A stretch of 12,356 nucleotides of DNA from Bacteroidota bacterium (GCA_023412975.1 JAEZRB010000232.1:1-12356), one strand, 5' to 3'. Positions 1-8,008 are shown, counted from the first letter of the stretch. Made by a program: numbers and translations. Notes: generated by a model from the sequence alone, not told the origin.

Positions 1-662
1 TCCTCTCTTTGATTCATCGCAATCACCTGTCCCGCGCCATCCGGGCCTTTGCCAGAATCGCCCAGGTTGATCCCGGTCAACACAATTTCCTTTGTGCCAT
101 TTTTCGCCAGTTCTTCAACCTGTCTAACCACATTTGCAATGCTGTCACTACGGCTTTTACCACGTGCCATAGGAATGGTGCAAAAAGAACAATTGTAATC
201 GCATCCATCCTGCACTTTAAGAAAGGTACGGGTCCTGTCATTCACCGACCAGGAAGCGTGAAACCCGGAAACATCGTCAATATCACAACTGCAAATAAGC
301 GCTGAATCACCTTTGCTGAGTTCGCGGATATGACTGGCAATATTAAACTTCTCGGCAGCACCAAGTACAAGATCAACACCTGGGATTTCAGCGATCTCCT
401 TTGGTTTAAGTTGTGCGTAGCAGCCGGTGATCACGACCAGGCTCTCCGGGGCCCTGCGCTGGATCCGGCGAACCAGGTGGCGACATTCCCGGTCGGCATT
501 TTCCGTCACGGAACAGGTATTGATCACATACACGTCGGCCTGGTCGTCAAACTCTTTTTTTTCAAAACCCTCTGTTTCCAGCAGGCGGGAAAGGGATGAA
601 GTTTCGGAAAAATTGAGCTTGCAGCCAAGTGTATGAAATGCTACTGTCCTGGATTCTGCCAT
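1..662 (-). CDS. mtaB: MtaB, tRNA t6A37 methylthiotransferase (partial, N-terminal 220 residues)
   Basis: Radical-SAM methylthiotransferase of the MiaB/RimO/MtaB group. MtaB converts N6-threonylcarbamoyladenosine at position 37 of ANN-decoding tRNAs to its 2-methylthio form. Translating the reverse strand from the ATG at 662 gives MAESRTVAFHTLGCKLNFSE. The N-terminal cluster-binding cysteines are visible at C14 (TLGCKLN), C50 (INTCSVT) and C81 (TGCYAQ). The radical-SAM CxxxCxxC motif is at C154, C158 and C161 (DGCDYNCSFCTIP), followed by the TGINLGDSGKG stretch. The TLGCKLNFSETS start separates MtaB from MiaB and RimO. The frame is open to base 1, so the rest of the radical-SAM domain and the TRAM domain lie outside the window. 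A TAnnTTTG promoter element sits just upstream of the ATG. It is divergent from the DUF4258/acyltransferase group and shows no functional link to it. Confidence 0.93.
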   Translation of the reverse strand, partial: MAESRTVAFHTLGCKLNFSETSSLSRLLETEGFEKKEFDDQADVYVINTCSVTENADRECRHLVRRIQRRAPESLVVITGCYAQLKPKEIAEIPGVDLVLGAAEKFNIASHIRELSKGDSALICSCDIDDVSGFHASWSVNDRTRTFLKVQDGCDYNCSFCTIPMARGKSRSDSIANVVRQVEELAKNGTKEIVLTGINLGDSGKGPDGAGQVIAMNQRE

Positions 663-669
663 GGGCCGG

Positions 670-677
670 CAAAGATA
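670..677 (-). promoter_or_regulatory. Candidate Bacteroidota -7 promoter element for mtaB
   Basis: Read on the reverse strand this is TATCTTTG, an exact match to the Bacteroidota sigma factor -7 consensus TAnnTTTG. Only 7 bases separate it from the mtaB ATG at 662, so transcription would begin within a few bases of the start codon and the mRNA would be nearly leaderless. I see no convincing -33 TTTG at the usual 17-23 base spacing. Transcription start is inferred, not shown. Confidence 0.5.
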
Positions 678-781
678 CGCTAATTGTGAGTTTGTAAGGA
701 ATCCAGGGCATGTGATAGTTGCCAATTCAGCTATTTCTCGCCGGTCGAAACTAAGGCTGGTATCCGGAGTCATAGGCCACC

Positions 782-814
782 CCCAAATTCCCAACTCCCA
801 ATTCCTAAAATCCC
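782..814. repeat. Degenerate 7-8 nt tandem repeat, CCCAAnT words
   Basis: The spacer between mtaB and the DUF4258 gene contains successive words CCCAAATT (782-789), CCCAACT (790-796), CCCAATT (797-803) and CCTAAAAT (804-811), ending in CCC. On the other strand this reads as an AATTGGG-type repeat. It is non-coding and ends about 34 bases before the GTG start at 848. The rest of the 185-base spacer (663-847) shows only the mtaB promoter element. Function unknown; it may be a short-word expansion typical of spacers in this group. Confidence 0.55.
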
Positions 815-847
815 TCCATTTGCGTTTAATTTGTAAAAACAGCTTTA

Positions 848-1285
848 GTGAATAAAAAATGGATATCATGGCTTGTGATCCTGATCCTGGCCGTCGTGCT
901 TTATTTTGTAAAAAGAAACTCCGGTGATGAGGCCATCACCGATACGAAAGCCAAACCAGGCAACACCTCAGCGGTTAATCGAAACCGGGGGTTTGATCGA
1001 AGGGTTTCCTACCTCGAGTATACTGAACATGCCAAATGCCGGATGAAATGCCGAAAGATCACCCAGGCGGAAGTGGAAGAGATCATGAAGGGCGGGACAA
1101 TTAATTATAAAAAAAGTGATGTGAAAGCACATCCTTGTCCGACATATGCCCTCGAAGGCATCACCAGCGACAGGCAAAGGGTTCGTATTGTATTCGCTCA
1201 ATGTGATTATAAAACAAAAGTGGTGACAAGTATCGACCTGGATACTGAATGGGAATGCCATTGTCCCGGGGATGAAAAAAAATAA
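848..1285 (+). CDS. Membrane-anchored DUF4258 protein with six cysteines
   Basis: A 145-residue protein. Residues 1-20 (MNKKW, then ISWLVILILAVVLYF) form a single membrane segment preceded by two lysines, which suggests an N-terminal anchor with the rest outside the cytoplasm. After a polar linker (about 24-52), residues 56-135 match the DUF4258 pattern: YTEHAKCRMKCRKI (H61, R65, R69), an acidic helix ending in MKGG, then two beta-strand-like stretches (YALEGI and VRIVFAQCDYKTKVVTSIDLD). Cysteines at 64, 68, 97, 119, 137 and 139 include CxxxC and CxC pairs. The start is GTG; no earlier in-frame start fits, and the membrane segment begins immediately after it. The gene ends 6 bases before the acyltransferase, so the two are probably co-transcribed. 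Molecular role unknown; the domain assignment is from motif memory. Confidence 0.8.
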   Translation: MNKKWISWLVILILAVVLYFVKRNSGDEAITDTKAKPGNTSAVNRNRGFDRRVSYLEYTEHAKCRMKCRKITQAEVEEIMKGGTINYKKSDVKAHPCPTYALEGITSDRQRVRIVFAQCDYKTKVVTSIDLDTEWECHCPGDEKK

Positions 1286-1291
1286 GACCTG

Positions 1292-2068
1292 ATGCATTTT
1301 TTACTCAAGCCACTTCAATGGATATACAGCTTATATGCACAGGTTATATTTGTTGCCCTGATGCTGCTGATCTTTCCCTTTGTGATCATTGCCAGTTTTT
1401 TTGGCAGGATCAAAGGGGGCAATATGATCCTTCGGCTTTGCTCATTGTGGGCGGATCTCTGGTTCCCACTGATCTTTGTTTTTCACAAGAAAATATACGA
1501 GTCACCTCATGATAAGAAAAGGCAGTATATGTTTGTCAGCAATCATATATCCTACCTTGATTCCGCAGTTTTGGTAAAAGCCTACCGACAACCTGTGCGA
1601 CCCCTGGGAAAAGTAGAAATGGCAAAGATGCCCGTTTTCGGATTTATTTATAAAAACGCGATCGTAACCGTTGACCGCAGCAGTATCCAAAACCGGGCGG
1701 AGAGTATCCGAATATTAAAATCCATTCTTTCGAAGGGCATATCTGTCGTGGTTTTCCCCGAAGGAACGTTTAATATGACAAACAAGCCCCTGAAGGAGTT
1801 TTATGACGGCGCATTCAGGCTGGCGATCGAAACGCAAACACCCATAAAGCCAGTTTTATTTTTGGACACCTACAGTCGGATGCACTACAACAGCATATTC
1901 GCCATGACGCCTGGGAAGAGCCGGATCGTATATCTTGATGAAATATCGGTGGAAGGTTTGGGAAACGCAGATATACAATCGCTAAAAAAGAAAGTCTATG
2001 ACATCATGGAAGAAAAGTTGCTGGAATACAGGGCTCCCTGGATTGGCGGGCCGGCTGAAAAACAATAG
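1292..2068 (+). CDS. PlsC-like 1-acyl-sn-glycerol-3-phosphate acyltransferase
   Basis: A 258-residue member of the lysophospholipid acyltransferase family, which transfers an acyl chain to the sn-2 position of lysophosphatidate on the inner membrane and yields phosphatidate for phospholipid synthesis. A hydrophobic N-terminus (about residues 11-37, with a second hydrophobic patch at 55-64) would bind membrane. The catalytic block NHISYLD is at 84-90 (H85, D90), followed by VDRSS at 127-131, the substrate-binding block FPEGTFN at 155-161 (E157, G158), and a proline-centred block near PIKPVLF (184-190). Length is normal for PlsC. Bacteroidota often carry several such acyltransferases, so the acceptor could be another lysolipid and I give no firm gene symbol. 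It lies between the DUF4258 gene and priA, probably in one transcription unit with the former. Confidence 0.88.
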   Translation: MHFLLKPLQWIYSLYAQVIFVALMLLIFPFVIIASFFGRIKGGNMILRLCSLWADLWFPLIFVFHKKIYESPHDKKRQYMFVSNHISYLDSAVLVKAYRQPVRPLGKVEMAKMPVFGFIYKNAIVTVDRSSIQNRAESIRILKSILSKGISVVVFPEGTFNMTNKPLKEFYDGAFRLAIETQTPIKPVLFLDTYSRMHYNSIFAMTPGKSRIVYLDEISVEGLGNADIQSLKKKVYDIMEEKLLEYRAPWIGGPAEKQ

Positions 2069-2076
2069 TGCATCGT

Positions 2077-2084
2077 TAACTTTG
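2077..2084 (+). promoter_or_regulatory. Candidate -7 promoter element for priA
   Basis: TAACTTTG matches TAnnTTTG exactly and ends 5 bases before the priA ATG at 2090. It lies in the 21-base gap after the acyltransferase stop. It would let priA be transcribed on its own with a near-leaderless message, besides any read-through. No clear -33 TTTG is seen upstream, where the sequence is the end of the acyltransferase gene. Confidence 0.45.
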
Positions 2085-2089
2085 ACCCA

Positions 2090-4636
2090 ATGCCTGACGG
2101 GAAAACAGATATATCTCTTTTACAGGACCCAATAAACGGGAACAAGTCTTTGTTTGCGGATGTAATTATTCCCCTGGCTGTGCCAAAAACGTATACATGG
2201 TCAGTCCCCTCCAATCTGGCAGACACGATAAAACCCGGTTGCAGGGTTGAAGTGAATCTTGGCAAAAATAAAAAGTATGCCGGTGTAGTTAAACGGTTGC
2301 ACGATGAAAAGCCGGAGGTGTTTGAACCAAAAGAGATACTTAACCTTTTGGATACAGCACCTGTTGTATTTGAACAGCAATTGAAACTATGGGAATGGAT
2401 GGCTTCCTACTATATGTGCAGCGAAGGTGAAGTGATGGCGGCCGCCCTGCCTGCCCATTTTAAATTATCCAGTGAAACAATATTGGTCTACAACGAAGAA
2501 TACGGTGATGATTTTTCATTGCTCGATCATGATGAATACCTGGTAGGAGAGGCATTGCTTTTAAAAAAGGAACTAAAGCTTCCGGAAGTCCAGCAGATCC
2601 TCGATTCTTCGCATGTGTATCCCGTCATCAACCGCCTGATACAAAAAAAGGTTTGTCATGTGTGGGAGGCTTTGAAACAAAGCTATACAGCAAAGAAGGA
2701 AACTTATGTTTTGCTGAATCCTCAATACGACAACGAAGAAGAACTGGCCCGGCTGCTCAATGAGGATAAAAAATTGCAGAGAGCGGAAAAACAGGTGGAA
2801 CTATTACTGTCTTATCTCCATCTTATCAAGACACAGGGGGAGGTCACAAAACCCGAGCTGCTTAAAAAATCCGGCGCCAGCGATGCGCAATTGAAAGGGC
2901 TGGTAGATAAAAAAATCCTCTGGACAGAGAAACGTAATGTCGACAGGCTTCATTATCTACCAAAAGATATCAAAGTTGATTTTGAATTATCAAACGCGCA
3001 ACAAAAAGCCCTGTCGCAGATAAATGAATCCACAGCATCAAAGCAGGTTTGTTTGCTACACGGAATAACATCAAGCGGAAAAACAAATATCTATATCAAG
3101 ATCATTGAACAATATATCCGACGTGGCCAACAGGTTTTGTATATGTTGCCGGAGATTGCGCTCACTTCGCAGGTGATACGCAGGTTACAAAAACACTTTG
3201 GCGGCTATATTGGAATTTATCATTCAAAGTTTTCGCAAAATGAACGCGTAGAAATATGGAATAAGGTAAAAGCCAGTGAATTAAAAGTAGTACTGGGTGC
3301 CCGTTCGTCTGTATTTCTGCCATACTCCAATCTTGGTCTCGTAATCTGTGATGAAGAGCACGACAGCTCTTTTAAGCAACAGGATCCGGCTCCCCGCTAT
3401 AATGGGCGCGACGCCGCCATCTACCTGGCTGGTTTATTTCAATCTTCAATTGACGGTAGCGGTGCCAAAGTGATCCTCGGCAGTGCCACTCCTTCACTGG
3501 AATCGTATTACAATGCCATCAAGGGAAAATATGGGTTGGTTGAACTCACAGAACGTTATGGCGATATCCAGATGCCTGTTGTTGAAATTATTGATACCAG
3601 GAAGATCGAACAGAAAGACCGGTCGAAAGTTATGCTCTCTCCGCAATTGGTGGAAGCTGTACAACAAACTATCGACCGGGGCAGGCAGGTGATCCTATTT
3701 CAAAACAGGAGGGGTTACACACCATACAAAATTTGCAAGGTATGCGGTTGGGTACCCCAGTGCAAATATTGTGATGTATCACTGACTTATCATAAACAGA
3801 CCAATAAACTCGCCTGTCATTATTGTGGATCGACCTATTCGCCTGTTACCACCTGCGCCGCCTGCGGTAGCCACCAGTTCCTCGAGAGAAATTTTGGAAC
3901 TGAAAAAATTGAAGAAATGCTCCAGGAAACTTTCCCAAAAGCGCGGGTTGCAAGAATGGACATCGATACGGTTAAAGGCAAAAACGCACACGATGCTTTG
4001 ATCCAGCAATTCGAGCAACAGCGGATCGACATCCTGGTAGGTACACAGATGGTTGTGAAGGGTCTTGACTTTGACCATGTAGACCTGGTAGGGATACTGG
4101 ATGCTGACGGGCTACTGCATTTTGCAGACTTCCGGGTAAATGAAAGAGGGTTTCAATTGATGGAACAGGTGAGTGGCAGAGCAGGGAGAAAGCCGGGTGG
4201 CGGTAAAAGTGAAACGGGAAGGGTATTAATACAAACTTCGCAGCACTCTCATCCACTACTGCTGACGGTGCAACAGCATGACTATAAAAAAATGTTCGCC
4301 GAAGAGATCGAAAAGCGTAAGCAATTCTTTTATCCACCGTTTTCAAGGATCATCAAGCTTTCCTTCAGGCATAAGCTAAAAGATACTGTAGCAAATGCTG
4401 CGCACCAGTTTGCCAATGCATTAAAAAATAAGTATGAGCAATACCTTGTCGGCCCCGCAGAACCTGTAGTGGGGCGTGTAAGAAATCAATACCTGATGGA
4501 ACTGCTGCTGAAGTTGCCAAAAGATAAAAAGCTATTGCAGCAATGTAAAAAAGATCTGTTGGAACAGGAAGCCATTTTGCATATGGATAAACGTTTCAGG
4601 AGTGTCGTAGTAGTGGCAGATGTTGATGTCATGTAA
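2090..4636 (+). CDS. priA: Primosomal protein N' (replication-restart helicase PriA)
   Basis: An 848-residue 3'-5' superfamily 2 DNA helicase that recognises stalled forks and starts replisome reloading. The N-terminal 3'-DNA-end-binding domain begins near LFADVIIPLAVPKTYTW (21-37). The helicase core has Walker A GITSSGKT at 325-332, LPEIALTSQ at 353-361, GARSSVF at 403-409, Walker B DEEH at 421-424, GSATPSLES at 464-472, GTQMVVKGLDF at 651-661 and QVSGRAGR at 693-700. Between the helicase lobes sit eight zinc-ligand cysteines at 549, 552, 558, 561, 576, 579, 589 and 592. The C-terminal domain (FFYPPFSRIIKL onward, about 746-848) is complete. It is longer than the E. coli protein (732 residues), mainly from N-terminal and linker segments. 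The ATG at 2090 is the only Met before the conserved N-terminal domain. Confidence 0.97.
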   Translation: MPDGKTDISLLQDPINGNKSLFADVIIPLAVPKTYTWSVPSNLADTIKPGCRVEVNLGKNKKYAGVVKRLHDEKPEVFEPKEILNLLDTAPVVFEQQLKLWEWMASYYMCSEGEVMAAALPAHFKLSSETILVYNEEYGDDFSLLDHDEYLVGEALLLKKELKLPEVQQILDSSHVYPVINRLIQKKVCHVWEALKQSYTAKKETYVLLNPQYDNEEELARLLNEDKKLQRAEKQVELLLSYLHLIKTQGEVTKPELLKKSGASDAQLKGLVDKKILWTEKRNVDRLHYLPKDIKVDFELSNAQQKALSQINESTASKQVCLLHGITSSGKTNIYIKIIEQYIRRGQQVLYMLPEIALTSQVIRRLQKHFGGYIGIYHSKFSQNERVEIWNKVKASELKVVLGARSSVFLPYSNLGLVICDEEHDSSFKQQDPAPRYNGRDAAIYLAGLFQSSIDGSGAKVILGSATPSLESYYNAIKGKYGLVELTERYGDIQMPVVEIIDTRKIEQKDRSKVMLSPQLVEAVQQTIDRGRQVILFQNRRGYTPYKICKVCGWVPQCKYCDVSLTYHKQTNKLACHYCGSTYSPVTTCAACGSHQFLERNFGTEKIEEMLQETFPKARVARMDIDTVKGKNAHDALIQQFEQQRIDILVGTQMVVKGLDFDHVDLVGILDADGLLHFADFRVNERGFQLMEQVSGRAGRKPGGGKSETGRVLIQTSQHSHPLLLTVQQHDYKKMFAEEIEKRKQFFYPPFSRIIKLSFRHKLKDTVANAAHQFANALKNKYEQYLVGPAEPVVGRVRNQYLMELLLKLPKDKKLLQQCKKDLLEQEAILHMDKRFRSVVVVADVDVM

Positions 4637-4653
4637 AGGAAACCTTTAGGTTT

Positions 4654-4680
4654 GCCGGGAAGATTGTAAGACGGTAAGGT
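4654..4680 (+). repeat. CGGTAAGA-type spacer repeat, copy 1
   Basis: A 27-nt element starting GCCGGGAAG and ending GACGGTAAGGT: GC followed by three degenerate CGGTAAGA octamers. It lies in the 120-base spacer between the convergent ends of priA and the NAD(P)-binding gene. It aligns without gaps to four other copies in this window. Just before it, at 4641-4654, AAACC-TTTA-GGTTT could form a small hairpin after the priA stop, but it lacks a clear T-run, so I do not call it a terminator. The rest of the spacer (4681-4756) is pyrimidine-rich and shows nothing else I can name. Confidence 0.7.
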
Positions 4681-4756
4681 TAATTATTCTTCGATTTGAC
4701 TTCCTAATCTCAGGTCCAGTAGCCTAACAGGTCCAACTTACCAATTCCCTCCTCAC

Positions 4757-5428
4757 TCACCTTTCACTCAACCTCACTATTTCATCATACCTATGTCGGA
4801 AAAATCCTTTTGTAGTCTCCTTTGCGGCATTGAGCATGGCTTTTGCAACAGTACGACCCTGAATAGCGCGGAATTTCCGCATGGATCCACCAAACAACCC
4901 CGATAAAAACTTCATGCTACCCTGCAGGAACTTTTCCCCTGTCCTTTTTTCATCACGCTCACCCAACAACATAGAAGGCTGCATGATATGAACCGTTTCA
5001 AAACCAATCTCTTTTATTGCGTTTTCCAGTTCGCCCTTCAACTTAAGATAAAATGTCCTGCTATGAGCATCCGCTCCGACGGACGTGATGATTACGAATT
5101 TTTCACAGCCTGCTTCTTTCGCAAACTGGGCCGCCCTTACGGGGATATCAAAATCAATTCTCCTATACAGGTCCTGATCACCCTTTACATGTTTCTGAGT
5201 AGTACCAATGCAACAAAAAAGGGTATCTGTGTCTTCCAGTGCCAGCTTTAGGGATTCCGCATCGCTAAAATCAACCAGGTTGACTTCAGTCTTCAGATCT
5301 GGCCTGGAAATAGGACGTCGTACGATCAACCTGATAGTATCAAAATAGTCGTCCTTTATCATCTCTTCGCAAAGGTATTTTCCAATCATACCGGTTGCGC
5401 CCAGTATCGTGGCTGTTTTTTCGGTCAT
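4757..5428 (-). CDS. NAD(P)-binding Rossmann protein, TIP30/HTATIP2-like atypical SDR
   Basis: A 223-residue extended/atypical short-chain dehydrogenase-like protein. The dinucleotide-binding GATGMIG motif is at residues 10-16 (G10, G13, G16), right after the first beta-strand. LFCCIGTTQK at 70-79, TSVGAD at 115-120 and the Y127-xxx-K131 pair (YLKLK) correspond to the SDR core and its Tyr/Lys. HIMQPSMLLGER, about 30 residues further on, is the usual PxxLLGxR segment of the TIP30-like group. The substrate is unknown; many relatives act as assembly factors or reductases of unclear specificity. I chose the ATG at 5428 because it places the Rossmann motif at the normal distance; the frame stays open upstream to 5575, but that would overlap murB. 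Divergent from murB with a 30-base gap. Confidence 0.85.
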   Translation of the reverse strand: MTEKTATILGATGMIGKYLCEEMIKDDYFDTIRLIVRRPISRPDLKTEVNLVDFSDAESLKLALEDTDTLFCCIGTTQKHVKGDQDLYRRIDFDIPVRAAQFAKEAGCEKFVIITSVGADAHSRTFYLKLKGELENAIKEIGFETVHIMQPSMLLGERDEKRTGEKFLQGSMKFLSGLFGGSMRKFRAIQGRTVAKAMLNAAKETTKGFFRHRYDEIVRLSER

Positions 5429-5434
5429 GTTTTT

Positions 5435-5446
5435 GCAGTATACTTG
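5435..5446. promoter_or_regulatory. Possible bidirectional promoter core between murB and the TIP30-like gene
   Basis: The 30-base gap between the divergent start codons contains the palindrome GTATAC (5438-5443). Read rightward, TATACTTG (5439-5446) matches TAnnTTTG at 7 of 8 positions, 12 bases before the murB ATG. Read leftward, TATACTGC (5442-5435) is a weaker match, 6 bases before the other ATG. The two would overlap on the same palindrome, so polymerase could probably serve only one gene at a time. No solid -33 element is seen. Confidence 0.3.
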
Positions 5447-5458
5447 CTTACGATTAAT

Positions 5459-6469
5459 ATGCAATTTCAGGAAAATATTTCGTTGAAGCCGTATAACAGT
5501 TTCGCCATCGATGCAAAAGCGAGATATTTTTCCGGTTTCCGCAACACCGAATCTCTGTTGGAAATCCTGGGACACCTGCCGGTGCAGAACCTAATGGTAT
5601 TAGGAGGTGGTACTAATATCCTGCTGACGGGCGACTACGACGGCATGGTTTTGAAAAATGAATGTAGCGGTATTGAAAAACTGGCGGAGGATGAGAATTT
5701 TGTTTATGTCAAATGCGCAGCAGGGGAGAACTGGCACCAGTTTGTACTACATTGTCTTGACAACAACTGGGCCGGAGTCGAAAATCTTTCCCTGATCCCG
5801 GGCTGTGTTGGCGCTTCACCCATGCAAAATATAGGTGCCTATGGGGTGGAACTAAAAGATATATTTCATGAACTGACAGCCTTCCATATCCAGGAGAAAG
5901 GAAAATATACATTCCGTCTGAAGGACTGCGAATTTGGTTACAGGGATAGTGTTTTCAAGAATAAATACAAAGACCAGTTTATTATCCTCGATGTAACACT
6001 GCGACTGAGTAAACAGCCGGTGTTTAATACAAGTTATGGAGCCATTGAACAGGAATTGGAAAATATGGGAGTGAGTCAACTAACTATCCAGGCCATTTCC
6101 CAGGCAGTAATTAATATTCGTTCTTCCAAATTGCCCGACCCAAAAGATATCGGTAACGCCGGTAGTTTTTTTAAAAATCCAACCGTATCAAAAGAATATT
6201 TTTTGAAGTTGCAAAAAAGGCATGAACATATTCCCGGTTATGAGAACGCAGACGGCGCAGTAAAACTTGCGGCCGGCTGGCTGATCGAACAATGTGGATG
6301 GAAAGGTTTTCGCGAAAGGGACACAGGCGTGCATGCACGCCAGGCGTTGGTCCTGGTAAACTATGGAAACGCAAATGGCCGGGAAATTTATACCCTGAGT
6401 GAAAGAATACAGAAATCCGTCAAAGAAAAATTTGGCGTTGAACTGGAAAGGGAAGTAAATATTTACTAA
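5459..6469 (+). CDS. murB: UDP-N-acetylenolpyruvoylglucosamine reductase MurB
   Basis: A 336-residue FAD-dependent, NADPH-using cytoplasmic reductase that turns UDP-GlcNAc-enolpyruvate into UDP-MurNAc, the second committed step of peptidoglycan synthesis. The N-terminus MQFQENISLKPYNSFAID is typical. The FAD-binding LGGGTNIL is at 48-55 and GCVGASPMQNIGAYG at 115-129. YRDSVFK at 161-167 holds the substrate-contacting Arg (R162), NAGSFFKNP at 233-241 holds the catalytic Ser (S236), and the C-terminal LEREV holds the catalytic Glu (E332). The YRDSVFK loop and the length (E. coli 342) mark a type I MurB. I start at the ATG at 5459 rather than the in-frame TTG at 5444, since family N-termini align there. 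It ends 6 bases from the convergent AAA+ gene, leaving no room for a dedicated terminator. Confidence 0.96.
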   Translation: MQFQENISLKPYNSFAIDAKARYFSGFRNTESLLEILGHLPVQNLMVLGGGTNILLTGDYDGMVLKNECSGIEKLAEDENFVYVKCAAGENWHQFVLHCLDNNWAGVENLSLIPGCVGASPMQNIGAYGVELKDIFHELTAFHIQEKGKYTFRLKDCEFGYRDSVFKNKYKDQFIILDVTLRLSKQPVFNTSYGAIEQELENMGVSQLTIQAISQAVINIRSSKLPDPKDIGNAGSFFKNPTVSKEYFLKLQKRHEHIPGYENADGAVKLAAGWLIEQCGWKGFRERDTGVHARQALVLVNYGNANGREIYTLSERIQKSVKEKFGVELEREVNIY

Positions 6470-6475
6470 CTCTCA

Positions 6476-7999
6476 TTATGCCTCTTCATCAAATTCCTCT
6501 TCGTAGTCGCTGGCTCCAAGGTTCATCATACTTCCTATCAGGTCTTTGAATTCAACCCCGGTTTCAAATATTTTTTTGCTGATGAGTGAATAGGAGGCAA
6601 GACCATGCAATACAAACTCCATCAGGAAAGCGGTTTCGGTTTCATTGGCATGGGTAAAATATTTTTTTACCAAAGCATGAAGACCATCAACCTGGTAGAG
6701 CAGCATGATCTTTTCTTTATCACTGGTATTGAATGATACATTCAGATGATTGCCTTTGTCAAACCAGCTGGTGATCGGGCGATAGGGGTTATCGTCTTCT
6801 TTTGCCAATGATGGTTTCCCTGTAGCTTTTCTTTTCTTGAGTGTATCCGGGTTCGGGAAGTACTGGATGAATTGTGTTCGGATCGCTTTGTCAACCAGGT
6901 TCATTGCCACCTGGAAAGGTCCTTCCAGTTCACCTTCATACACCAGTTCCACTTTACCGGTAATAGATGGGATAATACCGGCGAGATCGGCGATCCAGAT
7001 CTGCGTCTGTTTTTCATTATTGATGATGGCCCTTCTTTCTGCAGCGCTCACCGCATTTTCAAAAGCGGAAATGGTTAACCTTGCACTCACTCCACTTTTC
7101 TTGTCTACAAATTCGCTGCCGCGGGCTTCGAAAGCTACCTGTTCGATCAGGCGTTTTACGAGGTCGCTAACTTTTACTTTTGCTTTTTGATCGGGACTTA
7201 TGATAGCTTCCTGGCTGGTGATCTCCAGCGCGTGTTCCAGTGTCTTTGGATAATGTGTCAGGATCTGGCTTTCAATACGATCCTTTAGCGGCGTAACTAT
7301 GGAACCACGATTGGTATAATCTTCGGGGTTGGCGGTAAACACAAACAAGATGTCGAGCGGCAGCCGCAATTTAAATCCCCTGATCTGTACATCTCCTTCC
7401 TCAAGTATATTGAAAAGTGCCACCTGTATCCGTGCCTGGAGATCAGGCAATTCGTTGATCACAAAAATACTGCGGTTGCTGCGGGGAATGATGCCATAGT
7501 GTATCACTTTTTCATCGGCAAAACTCAGTTTTAGATTCGCAGCCTTAATGGGGTCAATATCCCCGATGAGGTCGGCTACACTTACATCTGGTGTCGCCAG
7601 CTTTTCTCCGTAACGTTCACTGCGATGAATCCAATGTATGGGGGTCGCATCACCGAATTGTGCAATTTGATCCTTTGCAAATTGAGATACGGGATTCAAA
7701 GGATCATCATTGATATCGCTGCCAGTAATAGCAGGTATATATTCATCGAGCAGGCCTGTCATTTGCCGCGCCATTCTTGTTTTGGCCTGGCCCCGTAAGC
7801 CCAGGAACAGGATATTGTGTTTGCTGAGCAAAGCTCTTTCTACATCGGGTATAACGCTGTCTTCATATCCGATTATACCCGGGAATGTGGATTCCTGGTT
7901 TTTGAGTTTTATGATGAGGTTCTGGCGTATTTCTTCCTTGATGGATTTTGGTTTGTATCCAGATTTTTTGAGTTCGATGAGTGTTTTTATATTATTCAT
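6476..7999 (-). CDS. ChlI/MoxR-like AAA+ ATPase, partner of a VWA protein
   Basis: A 507-residue AAA+ protein related to the magnesium chelatase ChlI subunit. PGIIGYEDSVIPDVERALL (40-58) is the N-terminal strand-helix region. Walker A is GLRGQAKT (67-74), Walker B FVINEL (179-184), sensor-1 TANPEDYTNRG (222-232), and R241 in PLKDRIE is the likely arginine finger. The segment EKLATPDVSVADLIGDIDPI (132-151) and the helix-2-like ELPDLQARIQVALFNILEEG (183-202) are ChlI-like. Residues from about 265 onward form an alpha-helical lid and a C-terminal extension ending in an acidic tail (YEEEFDEEA). Walker B has Asn where Asp is usual, though the catalytic Glu (E183) is kept. The VWA gene two genes upstream is the expected partner: such pairs remodel or load metals into target proteins. 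The target is unknown. No recognisable promoter lies directly upstream; the start codon follows a T-rich run and a CGGTAAGA-type repeat. Confidence 0.85.
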   Translation of the reverse strand: MNNIKTLIELKKSGYKPKSIKEEIRQNLIIKLKNQESTFPGIIGYEDSVIPDVERALLSKHNILFLGLRGQAKTRMARQMTGLLDEYIPAITGSDINDDPLNPVSQFAKDQIAQFGDATPIHWIHRSERYGEKLATPDVSVADLIGDIDPIKAANLKLSFADEKVIHYGIIPRSNRSIFVINELPDLQARIQVALFNILEEGDVQIRGFKLRLPLDILFVFTANPEDYTNRGSIVTPLKDRIESQILTHYPKTLEHALEITSQEAIISPDQKAKVKVSDLVKRLIEQVAFEARGSEFVDKKSGVSARLTISAFENAVSAAERRAIINNEKQTQIWIADLAGIIPSITGKVELVYEGELEGPFQVAMNLVDKAIRTQFIQYFPNPDTLKKRKATGKPSLAKEDDNPYRPITSWFDKGNHLNVSFNTSDKEKIMLLYQVDGLHALVKKYFTHANETETAFLMEFVLHGLASYSLISKKIFETGVEFKDLIGSMMNLGASDYEEEFDEEA

Positions 8000-8008
8000 A
8001 TTTTTTTT

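Noticed and set aside
3972..4346. 124-codon open frame opposite priA
   Set aside because: It is antisense to the PriA helicase motifs and zinc-domain region, with no domain of its own.
4637..4656. Hairpin after the priA stop as a terminator
   Set aside because: The stem is only 5-6 bp, is AT-rich and has no T-run directly after it.
5429..5575. N-terminal extension of the TIP30-like protein (49 extra residues)
   Set aside because: It would overlap the start of murB and push the Rossmann GATGMIG motif far from the N-terminus; the ATG at 5428 fits the family.
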